This document shows, one piece after another, positions 42,648 through 55,774 of a stretch of DNA of 64,000 nucleotides. Location of the stretch: contig DGNO01000002.1 of assembly GCA_002389665.1 (NCBI GenBank), forward strand, positions 629,624 through 693,623. The letters run 5' to 3'. The notes below the pieces were generated by a model. It was given only the letters and a program-made list of their open reading frames with translations, was not told the origin of the DNA and did not search any database. This stretch comes from Rhodobiaceae bacterium UBA4490 (GTDB taxonomy: Bacteria; Pseudomonadota; Alphaproteobacteria; Parvibaculales; Parvibaculaceae). A program made the position numbers and the translations under genes. Within the stretch, counting starts at the first letter, position 1; each line of letters opens with the position of its first letter.

Positions 42648-43079
42648 TCAGGCCGCTTCCTGCAAGCGTTTGAGTTTTTCCACCACCTCGGTGCCGAGCG
42701 CGCCGCCGCTTCCCTCCACATCATGATCGACAAGTAACGAGAGCGCATCGACATGAGCGCGCACGATCAGCACCACATCGTCGCTGAGCGCCGGCTTGGC
42801 GCGCAGAAACTCACACAGAAGTTCGCTGATCGAGGTGATGAGGTCATAACCGAACGTGCCGGCCTGGCCTTTGACATTATGGCTGGTGACGAAAAGCTCC
42901 TGCAGCGGATGCTCGCCGTCCGGCGCGCCCGCTTCAAGCTCGCGCAGACAGGCACGCAGCGTCTCGACATCCTGCACGAGCTGCTCACGGTAGCCTTCTT
43001 TCAGCGCCGCAACGGCTGCATGCGCGCGCGCGAGAATTTCATCCGCGTTTTCTTCAGACAAGAGCCGTCCTCCCGCCAT
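42648..43079 (-). CDS. HPt (histidine phosphotransfer) domain protein
   Basis: A 143-residue phosphorelay protein. The phosphoacceptor is H67 in LFVTSHNVKGQAGTFGYD, and the flanking helices (LQDVETLRACLRELEAG-like and LITSISELLCEFLRAK) give the four-helix shape. It converges on the hybrid kinase gene with 27 bases between stops, so it is the obvious relay partner, although it would need another response regulator with DNA-binding or other output, which is not nearby. Neither strand pairing nor timing of expression is known. Confidence 0.85.
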   Translation of the reverse strand: MAGGRLLSEENADEILARAHAAVAALKEGYREQLVQDVETLRACLRELEAGAPDGEHPLQELFVTSHNVKGQAGTFGYDLITSISELLCEFLRAKPALSDDVVLIVRAHVDALSLLVDHDVEGSGGALGTEVVEKLKRLQEAA

Positions 43080-43210
43080 CTGACATCCCGCGCCGGCAAC
43101 CGGTGCTCTTCATCAGAGCTCCAATTAAATCACCCGGCGCATACCGAGAAAACGAGTTTATCCGGCAGGGCTGAACAGAATCTGAACCGGCGGGAGGTCA
43201 GGCGTCCGGC

Positions 43211-44221
43211 CTACGCAAGATAGGTCAGGCAGCCTGTCTCTTTCAGGATGGGATCGAGCCGGTCCTTGGCCGGTGACGCCGCGTAACGCTCTTTCAGCGC
43301 CTTCAAAGAACGGGCGTGGTATTTCTGCGGCTGCTGCGCAAAATGCCCGCCTTCAATCTCCACCTCGAACGTCTCCGCGCCGCTGGCAAGCGCCGTCGCA
43401 TTGGCCGTGCTCCAGGGCAAAAAGCGTGCGCCCACTTCCCGCGCAAGAAACGGCACGAGCGTCTCCTTAAGGCTCTCCCAAGCCTCAAAGCCCCCTTCCT
43501 TGCCCGCTTTAGGGTCTGGGTTCAGCATGCGCTCGCACCAGGCAAGAAGGCCCGGATGGTTTTCTTTCAAATAAGCTCCCGCCGTCGGATCGAGGCTCAT
43601 TTCATAGAACTGCGCATAAAGCCCGAAATCGGCTAGGGAAGGCCGGCTGCCCAAAACATAAGCGCGCCCGTTCAGATGCGCCTCGAGCAGCGCTGCCGCC
43701 TCTTTCATCGACCCTTCGATAAGCGGCGCGGTTTCAGGCGAAGAGCCGACGAAAAAAAGCCGCCCCGACATGCGCTCGCGCACCATGTCCGCCACCGCTT
43801 TCAATTGCGCCTCATCGAGCCCCGGCGCCTGCATGGCGGCGATGCTATGGGCGGTTGCGATCTGATCGGGCTCATAGGTCCAGCGATAGTGGAACATGTG
43901 CTTATTACCCCACTCATCCGCATATTCTTCCAAGAGCGCGGAAATAAACGCGAGCACCGGATCTTCCGGCTGAATGGCAGGTTCCGGGTAACGCGCCTCC
44001 ATCTTTTCAAGGATCGGCGTTGAATCCTGCAAGCCCTTGTCTTCCAGTGTCACAACCAGAGGAATGAGCGGCAGCTTGGCGTATTTCTGGAACTCGCCCT
44101 GCGTGCTCGCATCCCGCACCACCCATTCGTGCGGGATCTGCTTGTAGCGGAAATAGGAGCGCACCTTCACCGAATAAGGGGAAAGCTCGGCCCCGAAAAT
44201 TCTATATGCCGCCTCTGCCAT
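43211..44221 (-). CDS. Glutathione S-transferase-like protein with a long C-terminus
   Basis: A 336-residue protein. The thioredoxin-like N-terminal domain is RIFGAELSPYSVKVRSYFRYK, with the PLIPLVV strand-turn holding the cis-proline and QDSTPILEKMEARYP. The helical domain includes FFVGSSPETAPLIEG and the N-cap region LGSRPSLADFGLYAQF. It is over 100 residues longer than ordinary GSTs; the extra part (WESLKETLVPFLAREVG and EVEIEGGHFAQQPQKYHA) has no family I recognise. The gene is divergent from the symporter with about 95 bases between them. Glutathione use is inferred from the fold only. Confidence 0.85.
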   Translation of the reverse strand: MAEAAYRIFGAELSPYSVKVRSYFRYKQIPHEWVVRDASTQGEFQKYAKLPLIPLVVTLEDKGLQDSTPILEKMEARYPEPAIQPEDPVLAFISALLEEYADEWGNKHMFHYRWTYEPDQIATAHSIAAMQAPGLDEAQLKAVADMVRERMSGRLFFVGSSPETAPLIEGSMKEAAALLEAHLNGRAYVLGSRPSLADFGLYAQFYEMSLDPTAGAYLKENHPGLLAWCERMLNPDPKAGKEGGFEAWESLKETLVPFLAREVGARFLPWSTANATALASGAETFEVEIEGGHFAQQPQKYHARSLKALKERYAASPAKDRLDPILKETGCLTYLA

Positions 44222-44316
44222 GCCGCATCTCCCTATTGATCTGTTTCATTGATGTGTTTGAGCGTCATCTTAGTATGGAGCAGGCCGGATCGCTAACCTC
44301 CTCACACAGGCTTCAC

Positions 44317-45669
44317 ATGTCCCCAACCGCCGAAACGCCCATCAGGATTGCCAGACAGCGCTTCAAGCTGCGCGTCTGGATCACCTCCCGTCTTTGGGCG
44401 CAGGTGATCGCGGGCATGGTGCTGGGCTTCGCGCTCGGTCTTTTCATGAGCCAGAACAGCGAGCTGCTGGCCCCCGGCAGCATGGAAATTATCGGCCTCT
44501 GGCTTGCCTTGCCCGCCAAGATCTTCATGGCGCTTATCGCCATGGTGCTCGTACCGTTGATTTTCTGCTCGATCGTTGCGGGCCTGATGAGCGCGGCATC
44601 GGGCACGGAGCTGCGTTCGGTCGGCCTGCGCCTCGGGGCGTTCATTCTGGCAACAACCGCAGCAGCCGCGACCGGCGGCATCCTTCTGGCAAGCTGGCTG
44701 AAACCTGGCGAGGGGCTGGGCGCGGCAAGCAGCCCCGCGTCCCCCGCCATGCCATCTGCCGCAGCAGACGCCGCACCGGCGCTGCCGCTGGAACAAGGCG
44801 TCGCCGCGCTGCCCGAAATGATCGCCGCCATCCTGCCCGCCAATCCCACCGCCTCCATCGTGCAAGGGGATATGCTGGCCATCGTGGTGCTGGCGCTCCT
44901 TGTCGGCATTTCCGTGATGCAGGTGGAGCGCGAGCGCGCCCAGCCCTTTTTGGCACTAGTGGACGCGCTGCTTTCCATTTCCATGAACATCGTCAAATGG
45001 GCGATGTTCCTCACCCCTTACGCCGTTTTCGGCCTCATGGTGCAGCTCGTTACCCGCATCGGCCTTGAAACGGTGCTCGGCATGTCGGTCTATGTCGGTA
45101 CGGTGCTGCTCGGCCTCGCGCTGCTGCTTGCGCTTTATCTTGTCATTGCGGGGATTTTTACACAGACCGGCCCAGTGGAATTTCTGAAAAAAGCGGGCGG
45201 CAACCTGCTTCTCGCCTTTTCCACCTCCAGTTCCTCCGCCGTCATGCCCGTCACCATTCAGACCGCGCGCCGGCTCGGCGTGCCGGGCAATATCGCCAAT
45301 ATCGTCATTCCTCTCGGCGCGACCATGAATATGGCCGGCACCGCCCTTTACCAGGCCGTGGCGATTCTCTTTCTCGCCCAGCTTTCCGGGGTCGAACTCA
45401 GCCTTGCCCAGATCGCTATCGTCACCGGCACGCTCATCGCCTCCTCCATCGGCGCGCCCGGCACGCCGGGGGTGAGCATTGCTATTCTCAGTTCCGTCGC
45501 CCTTTCCATGAACATTCCGGTGGAAGGCATGGTCATTATCCTCGGGGTGGACCGCCTCCTTGATATGTGCCGGACCGCGGTGAATGTGACCGGCGATCTG
45601 ACCGCCGCCCTGCTTCTGCAGGGGGTTTCGGATTCGCAAAGCACGCCAGGCGCGCCCGCAAGCGCCTAA
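44317..45669 (+). CDS. Dicarboxylate/amino acid:cation symporter (DAACS family)
   Basis: A 450-residue secondary transporter, about eight membrane helices plus two re-entrant hairpins. The serine-rich hairpin is FSTSSSSAVMPVTIQ, helix VII is PLGATMNMAGTALYQA, hairpin 2 GAPGTPGVSIAILSS and helix VIII LGVDRLLDMCRTAVNVTGD, where the acids and arginine bind cation and substrate. In helix VII the usual NMDGT is NMAGT, so one cation/substrate acid is lost. Substrates in the family are C4-dicarboxylates or glutamate/aspartate. A proline/alanine-rich loop of about 35 residues is inserted after helix IV (GAASSPASPAMPSAAADAAP). Start 44317 or 44275. Confidence 0.9.
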   Translation: MSPTAETPIRIARQRFKLRVWITSRLWAQVIAGMVLGFALGLFMSQNSELLAPGSMEIIGLWLALPAKIFMALIAMVLVPLIFCSIVAGLMSAASGTELRSVGLRLGAFILATTAAAATGGILLASWLKPGEGLGAASSPASPAMPSAAADAAPALPLEQGVAALPEMIAAILPANPTASIVQGDMLAIVVLALLVGISVMQVERERAQPFLALVDALLSISMNIVKWAMFLTPYAVFGLMVQLVTRIGLETVLGMSVYVGTVLLGLALLLALYLVIAGIFTQTGPVEFLKKAGGNLLLAFSTSSSSAVMPVTIQTARRLGVPGNIANIVIPLGATMNMAGTALYQAVAILFLAQLSGVELSLAQIAIVTGTLIASSIGAPGTPGVSIAILSSVALSMNIPVEGMVIILGVDRLLDMCRTAVNVTGDLTAALLLQGVSDSQSTPGAPASA

Positions 45670-46140
45670 GGCTTGGATTCCTCCCTGATTCGCTTATGGT
45701 TAACGAAGAAAACCCGGCATTTGACCTATAGGTCAGCACCCCTGTCGTATTTGCTTGATCATGCGGGGGTATTTCTGGCAATATCCGGCCTCCGGTGGGG
45801 AGAGTTGTCCCCGCTGGCCGGTAGGGGCTGCAAAACCGCAGCCGACAAGGCCTCGCCCGGGCTCCGGCAAGAAGTTAAGGGCGTCCAGCAGAAAAAGCCG
45901 CGTTCAAAGCGGCACTGCAAAGGACACGTGGCAGCGCGTTGACGTTCGGCTCTGACAGCGGCGCCCCGACGGTTCGGGGTGCGCGAATTGACGCGGAGAG
46001 GCAAAAAACGGCACCCGCCGGACTTGCCATCGAACGCCAACCCGTTAGGGTGCGCCGCCCCGCATGGCCGAATGCCCGTTAAGGGTAAAGGACGGGCGGG
46101 GGCCATAGGTGCTGACAGTTTTTGGAAAGAGATTTAGGGA
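45670..46140. other. 471-base gap: long structured leader ahead of gltB
   Basis: No protein gene is credible. The gap starts with a perfect 14-base palindrome, then has several possible RNA stems: CCGGTGGGGA/TCCCCGCTGG (45791-45817), GGCTGC/GCAGCC (45826-45843), GCCGC/GCGGC (45897-45914) and GGCGCCCCGA/TCGGGGTGCG (45960-45983). I know of no riboswitch family with this layout. The length and folding suggest a regulated leader or an independent RNA. Confidence 0.5.
45722..45735. promoter_or_regulatory. Perfect palindrome, possible operator of gltB
   Basis: TGACCTATAGGTCA is a perfect 7-7 inverted repeat, overlapping a TTGACC that could be a -35. It lies about 400 bases ahead of gltB and about 50 past the symporter stop. 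Confidence 0.5.
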
Positions 46141-50874
<4,734 letters not shown>

Positions 50875-50876
50875 GT

Positions 50877-52295
50877 ATGGGAAAGATTACAGGCTTTCTT
50901 GAGATCGATCGTCAGGACCGCAGCTACAAGCCGGCCAGCGACCGTATCCGCAATTACAACGAGTTCGTCATTCCGCTCGGGGAAGAGAAAACCCGCGAGC
51001 AGGCGGCGCGCTGCATGGATTGCGGTATTCCCTACTGCCACAATGGCTGCCCGGTGAACAACCAGATCCCGGATTTCAACGACCTCGTCTATCACGACGA
51101 TTGGAAACGGGCGTTCCATAACCTGCAGTCGACGAACAACTTCCCCGAATTCACGGGCCGCATCTGCCCCGCCCCGTGCGAGGCAAGCTGCACGCTCAAC
51201 CTGATCGACAAGCCCGTGACGATCAAAACCATCGAATGCGCGATCATCGACCGCGCCTGGGAAGAAGGCTGGGCGCAGCCCATGCCGCCGAAGTTCAAGA
51301 CCGGCAAGAAGGTTGCCGTCGTCGGTTCCGGCCCCGCCGGCCTTGCCGCCGCCCAGCAGCTCGCCCGCGCCGGCCACGACGTTCATCTTTACGAGAAGAA
51401 CGCGAAAGCCGGCGGCCTGCTGCGCTACGGCATTCCCGACTTCAAGATGGAAAAGCACTATATCGACCGCCGCGTCGAGCAGATGAAGGCCGAAGGCGTG
51501 ACCTTCCACTGCAATGTGCATATCGGCGTCGACAAGAAGGCCGAAGAGCTGACGAAAGAATATGACGCTGTCATTCTCTCCGGCGGCTCCGAGCATCCGC
51601 GCGACCTGCCCATCGAAGGCCGGGACCTGCATGGCATTCACTTCGCCATGAACTTCCTGCCGCAGCAGAACCGCCGCGTCTCCGAGGAACCGCTCGCCAA
51701 TGTCGAGCCGATCCTGGCAGGCGGCAAGCATGTCGTCGTTATCGGCGGCGGCGACACGGGCTCTGACTGCATCGGCACCTCGCGCCGCCAGGGCGCCCTG
51801 TCGATCACGCAGCTGGAAATCATGCCGAAGCCGCCCGTGATGGAGAACAAGCTCCTGACCTGGCCGGATTGGCCGCTGAAACTGCGCACTTCCTCCAGCC
51901 AGCAGGAAGGGGCAGAGCGCGAGTTCGCGGTGATGACGCAGAAATTCACCGGCGAGGACGGCCAGGTGAAAAAGCTGCACTGCGTGCATGTGGACGAAAA
52001 CATGAAACCCATAGCGGGCACGGAATTCGAGCTGAAAGCCGACCTCGTGCTGCTTGCCATGGGCTTCGTTCATCCCGTCCATGAAGGCATGCTGGAAGAG
52101 CTCGGCGTCGAGCTCGACCCGCGCGGCAATGTGGCAGCAGACACGATCCGCTACAAGGCCAGCCGCGAGAAGATCTTCACCTGCGGCGACATGCGCCGCG
52201 GCCAGTCGCTGGTCGTCTGGGCCATCCGCGAGGGCCGCCAATGCGCCCGCGAGGTCGACCTTGCCCTGATGGGCAAGACGGACCTGCCCCGCTAA
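50877..52295 (+). CDS. gltD: Glutamate synthase small (beta) subunit
   Basis: A 472-residue NADPH-oxidising subunit that feeds electrons to GltB. The N-terminal cysteine clusters for two [4Fe-4S] centres are [18 protein letters not shown] and [18 protein letters not shown] binds at [18 protein letters not shown] and NADPH at [16 protein letters not shown]. The C-terminal flavin contact is [20 protein letters not shown]. The ribosome binding site GCAGGAGAGTA overlaps the end of gltB, and the two stop/start codons are two bases apart. Full length. Confidence 0.97.
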   Translation: MGKITGFLEIDRQDRSYKPASDRIRNYNEFVIPLGEEKTREQAARCMDCGIPYCHNGCPVNNQIPDFNDLVYHDDWKRAFHNLQSTNNFPEFTGRICPAPCEASCTLNLIDKPVTIKTIECAIIDRAWEEGWAQPMPPKFKTGKKVAVVGSGPAGLAAAQQLARAGHDVHLYEKNAKAGGLLRYGIPDFKMEKHYIDRRVEQMKAEGVTFHCNVHIGVDKKAEELTKEYDAVILSGGSEHPRDLPIEGRDLHGIHFAMNFLPQQNRRVSEEPLANVEPILAGGKHVVVIGGGDTGSDCIGTSRRQGALSITQLEIMPKPPVMENKLLTWPDWPLKLRTSSSQQEGAEREFAVMTQKFTGEDGQVKKLHCVHVDENMKPIAGTEFELKADLVLLAMGFVHPVHEGMLEELGVELDPRGNVAADTIRYKASREKIFTCGDMRRGQSLVVWAIREGRQCAREVDLALMGKTDLPR

Positions 52296-52314
52296 GCCTG
52301 GCGGTATAAAACGT

Positions 52315-52347
52315 AAAAGCCCCGCTTCATCCGAAGCGGGGCTTTTT
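52315..52347 (+). terminator. Terminator of gltBD
   Basis: The stem AAGCCCCGCTTC/GAAGCGGGGCTT with a four-base loop is followed by five T, 20 bases after the gltD stop. Confidence 0.92.
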
Positions 52348-52368
52348 CTTTGCGGGAACGATAGGCAC

Positions 52369-52827
52369 CTAAACCCCGCCTTGCGCGCCGCGCAGCAATG
52401 CCCCCTCACGTTCCCCGGCGGGCAGTTCCTCTTCCACATCGTCCCAGGTTGCCGCGCGCCAGACGTCGATCTTGGCGCGCACCTCTTCGGCAAATTGCGC
52501 AAGGCCGCGTTCGTTCATCTGCTCGTGCCAGGTCTCGGACATGACGATGATCGTGTCTTCCACCGGGCCGACGGAAAGCCCGCTCACCATGGTCACAAGC
52601 CGCCCGCTATTCAAAAGCGCAAGCACGGCGGCGGCGATGATCAGCGCCCGCCAGAGCCGGCCGATCTGGTAATGGGTCTCGCGTTCCTCGCGCAGGAAGC
52701 CGCGCGGCACCGCCTCCCAGCCCTGCTCGACCTCGCCGTTCTGAAAGATCACCCGGTCCGTCGTTGCCAGCGCCTGGTTCTGCGGCACGATCTCGCCCGG
52801 ATTGGAAAGCGCTACATCCTGTCCCAT
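52369..52827 (-). CDS. Small single-pass membrane protein, O-acylation cluster
   Basis: A 152-residue protein I cannot assign to a family. One hydrophobic segment spans about residues 60-84 (ALIIAAAVLALLNSGRLVTMV). The N-terminal 59 residues are polar, and the C-terminal 65 are charged with acidic stretches (WDDVEEELPAGEREG). Neither terminus looks cleaved. It follows the MBOAT gene by 30 bases on the same strand and is the last gene of that cluster, so a scaffold or regulatory partner of the acyltransferase is plausible. No ribosome binding site of note. Confidence 0.75.
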   Translation of the reverse strand: MGQDVALSNPGEIVPQNQALATTDRVIFQNGEVEQGWEAVPRGFLREERETHYQIGRLWRALIIAAAVLALLNSGRLVTMVSGLSVGPVEDTIIVMSETWHEQMNERGLAQFAEEVRAKIDVWRAATWDDVEEELPAGEREGALLRGAQGGV

Positions 52828-52857
52828 AGCCCCTGCATCCTCATGTCTCCAGCCCGC

Positions 52858-54309
52858 CTAGAACTGGAAATAAATAAACGGCGCAACGCCTGCCGGCGCC
52901 GCAGCCCAGATAAGAAAGATACCAAGCCCGAGCACCAACCCCAAGACGGCGGAAGGCGCATATTCAAGCGGGCGCGCCAGCCATTCGGCAAGCTTCGGCG
53001 GGGTAAACTGGAAGCAAAGCGAACCCGCGATCAGCGCCGCAATGAAGGGCGTCACGTAAAGCGAGGGCACAGACCAGTCGGCAAGCCCCGTCACGTAAGT
53101 CGACGCCAGGGTGAAATTCTCCGCCCGGAAGAAAATCCAGGCAAAGCAAACAAGATGGAACGTGGCAATAACGCCAAGCACCCTGTTAAGCGGGCGCGAA
53201 AGACGGGTGATATAGCCGGGCTCTTCTCCCGCAGGCGGGGCAAGGGCGTTCAGCTTCTGGCGGGCGAAACGCTCGATCCCGAGCGCTGCGCCGTGAAAGG
53301 CGCCCCAGAAAACGAAGGTCCAGGCCGCCCCATGCCAAAGCCCGCCCAGAAACATCGTCAAAAAGAGATTGCGGTAGGTGGCAAAACCCCCGCCCCGGTT
53401 CCCGCCCAGGGGAATGTAAAGATAATCCCGCAGCCAGGTGGAGAGGGAAATGTGCCAGCGGCGCCAAAAATCCTGCAAGGACGAGGCGCGGTAAGGCTGA
53501 TTGAAGTTTTCCGAGAACTTATAGCCGAGCAGCGCGGCGACCCCGATGGCAATATCCGAATAGCCGGAAAAATCGCAATAGATCTGCACCGCATAGCCGT
53601 AAACCCCGATCAGAAGATCCGCGCCGCCAAGCACGGAGGGATCGAAAAAGACCGGATCCACAAGCTCGGTCGCCAGATAATTGGCGATCACCATTTTCTT
53701 GATGAGACCGGAAAGGATCAGCACCACACCGATCGCGCCCATGGCGCGGGTCAGGCGCGGGGTCTCGTCGAGCTGCGGCAGAAAATCCGCCGCGCGCACG
53801 ATGGGCCCGGCGACAAGCTGCGGGAAGAACGAGATATAGAGAAAGACATCCAGCACCGAGTGCGAGGCGCGCACATGACCCCGGTAGACATCCACCACAT
53901 AGGAAATGCCCTGGAAGGTGAAGAAGGAAATCCCCACCGGCAAAATGACCTGCATGAAAGGCAGATCCCGCTCCAGATTGAGCGTTTCCAGAAGCACGCG
54001 CAGACTGTCGAGGAAGAAACCGTAATATTTGAAGAAGCCGAGAATACTTAGATTGAGAATGACGGCGAACGCCACCACGGTTTTGCGCATGGAAGGCCGG
54101 CCCAGCCTGTCGAGCAGCCAGCCGGCGGAAAAATTGATGGCCGAGGACAAGACCAGAAGGCCGACAAAGCGCCAGTCCCACCAGCCATAGAAAAAATAGC
54201 TCGCGCCGACGAGAAAAAGCTTACGCCAATTCGGATCGCGGCGAAGCTCCCAGCCCACCGCGAAGACAACGAGAAAGAAAACACCAAACTCGAAAGTTGG
54301 GAAAAGCAT
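52858..54309 (-). CDS. MBOAT family O-acyltransferase (AlgI-like)
   Basis: A 483-residue integral membrane protein with about eleven segments. The opening MLFPTFEFGVFFLVVFAVGW and the signatures ILPVGISFFTFQGISYVVDVYRG (in part), SFFPQLVAGPIVRAADFLPQ, NFNQPYRASSLQDFWRRWHISLSTWLRDYLYIPLGGNR (in part) and FLGGLWHGAAWTFVFWGAFHG contain the conserved histidine (H near 325). AlgI-type MBOATs bring acyl groups, usually acetyl, across the membrane so that an SGNH enzyme can place them on a polysaccharide. Two SGNH genes lie upstream on the same strand. The polymer modified is unknown. Confidence 0.94.
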   Translation of the reverse strand: MLFPTFEFGVFFLVVFAVGWELRRDPNWRKLFLVGASYFFYGWWDWRFVGLLVLSSAINFSAGWLLDRLGRPSMRKTVVAFAVILNLSILGFFKYYGFFLDSLRVLLETLNLERDLPFMQVILPVGISFFTFQGISYVVDVYRGHVRASHSVLDVFLYISFFPQLVAGPIVRAADFLPQLDETPRLTRAMGAIGVVLILSGLIKKMVIANYLATELVDPVFFDPSVLGGADLLIGVYGYAVQIYCDFSGYSDIAIGVAALLGYKFSENFNQPYRASSLQDFWRRWHISLSTWLRDYLYIPLGGNRGGGFATYRNLFLTMFLGGLWHGAAWTFVFWGAFHGAALGIERFARQKLNALAPPAGEEPGYITRLSRPLNRVLGVIATFHLVCFAWIFFRAENFTLASTYVTGLADWSVPSLYVTPFIAALIAGSLCFQFTPPKLAEWLARPLEYAPSAVLGLVLGLGIFLIWAAAPAGVAPFIYFQF

Positions 54310-54433
54310 CCGCCGCCTGACACATGTTACGCGCTACATTAACCGTCAGGGGGCGTGACGGAGCCCAGATTGTCAGGCTTAGCGCGCCTTTTCGCAACAG
54401 GCGCATGACATCTTGGTTAATGGGGCGGCCCGC

Positions 54434-55774
54434 TCAGAAAAGCGTCTTTCCCGCGCCCCGCGCCCGGCACTGCGCCGCCTCATAAGGCCCCATCAAAGCC
54501 TCCCAGAAACGCGCGGCAAGCCGCTCGGCGCCCGCAGGGGTCAGATGCACATGATCGGGATAGGCGAGCGCCGGTTCGGCGAGCGCCCAGTCATGGATGG
54601 CGCAGGCAGTTCCATCCCCCACCGCCATGGCCGCCGCCGCATTCCAGAAGAAAGCGCCTTCCGCGGCTGCCGTTTCTTCCTGTGCGGCGCGCACGGCGCT
54701 CAAGGAGGGCGGCGCGTGCCAGCGGGCGAGCACCGGGCTTTCCTGTGCGAGGAGCGCTCCATATTTCGCTTTTTCGTTCAGCGCCAGCGGCACGCACGGA
54801 TAGGTCCGCCGCTCCGCCCCGGTTTTCAGATAGGAGGGAAGCCGCGCCCCGCTGCGCGCACCGATAACGGCAAGGGAGGCCCCGGGCGCCCACTCGCTGA
54901 GCCGGCGCAGCTTCTGCCCGAGCAGGCGCTTATAGGAAACAGGCGAAAGCGCATCATCGAAACCTTCATTCGTGCCGTAATCGAGAATGATGAGATCGGG
55001 CTGCAGCGCCTCAAGCTCGGCGCGCAAAACATCCTCGTCCCAGCGCTCAAGAACAGAAAGTCGCGCGCCCGGAATGCCCTGCGCTTCGTAAAGAACGCCG
55101 CTTGCAGGCGGCGCGCTGCCCCAGCCGAGCACTGTGACGGGCCCATCGCCCATGGGGCGCAGTTCCGCCCGGCTGGCCATTCCGCGTTTCAGCGCAACGC
55201 GGATGAGCCCGCGGCCTTTCGTGGAAAAGACCCCCGCCTCTTCTCCATTTAGAAGAAGCTGAAAAGAGCCGCCCTCCGGCGTGCCCCAGACATCCACGGC
55301 AAAAGAAGAAAAAGCCCCCGCCCGCGCGGCAAGGCGCATAAAGTCCGCCGCCGAGCCGCTTTGCGCGCGAATGCCGGTCAGGCCGAATGGCCCTGACGCC
55401 TCCACACGCTGGCTATTGGCAATTTGCCAGCCCGCCGAGGCCGACACTTCATAGCCCTGGCGCGCAAAATAAGGAAAAGGCTCGGCAGGCGGAAAAAGCC
55501 CGCGCCCGCCGTCGCCGAAACGGACCTGAAAACGCGCGGCAAGATCGCCGCTGAAGCGGTCGGCGGCGATATGGCTGTCACCGAGATGCAGAATGGAAAC
55601 CGCCCGGGTGCGCGTGCCGCTCTCAAGCTCCTCCAATGCGCCGTAAAAAGCGGCAAGGCCGGGCGCCGGCGCAAGGGCCGGCCCGCAACTTTCTGAAGCG
55701 CAGGCGCTGAGCGCTGAAATAAGAAGAAAGGCGAGGCCGGCTTTAGCGCAGCGGCCAGCTCCAATCGTCGGCAC
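54434..55774 (-). CDS. SGNH-hydrolase-type lipoprotein (O-acetyltransferase candidate)
   Basis: About 446 residues from a GTG at 55774. The lipobox LSAC (LLISALSACASES) near residue 24 places it as an envelope lipoprotein. The SGNH/GDSL nucleophile is in SILHLGDSHIAADRF, the block with asparagine in ILDYGTNEGFDDAL, and the DxxH pair in PDHVHLTPAGAERLAARF. The middle is rich in beta strands. Long frames upstream overlap the previous gene and have no lipoprotein signal, so the GTG is the best start; no strong ribosome binding site is visible. With the MBOAT and the other SGNH protein it may transfer or remove acyl groups on surface polymers. Confidence 0.82.
   Translation of the reverse strand: MPTIGAGRCAKAGLAFLLISALSACASESCGPALAPAPGLAAFYGALEELESGTRTRAVSILHLGDSHIAADRFSGDLAARFQVRFGDGGRGLFPPAEPFPYFARQGYEVSASAGWQIANSQRVEASGPFGLTGIRAQSGSAADFMRLAARAGAFSSFAVDVWGTPEGGSFQLLLNGEEAGVFSTKGRGLIRVALKRGMASRAELRPMGDGPVTVLGWGSAPPASGVLYEAQGIPGARLSVLERWDEDVLRAELEALQPDLIILDYGTNEGFDDALSPVSYKRLLGQKLRRLSEWAPGASLAVIGARSGARLPSYLKTGAERRTYPCVPLALNEKAKYGALLAQESPVLARWHAPPSLSAVRAAQEETAAAEGAFFWNAAAAMAVGDGTACAIHDWALAEPALAYPDHVHLTPAGAERLAARFWEALMGPYEAAQCRARGAGKTLF

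Noticed and set aside
45841..45880. RNase P RNA or other housekeeping RNA in the gltB leader, suggested by CCCGGGCTCCGG
   Set aside because: The GAGGAAAGTCC core that should come before it is absent, and the other conserved blocks are missing.
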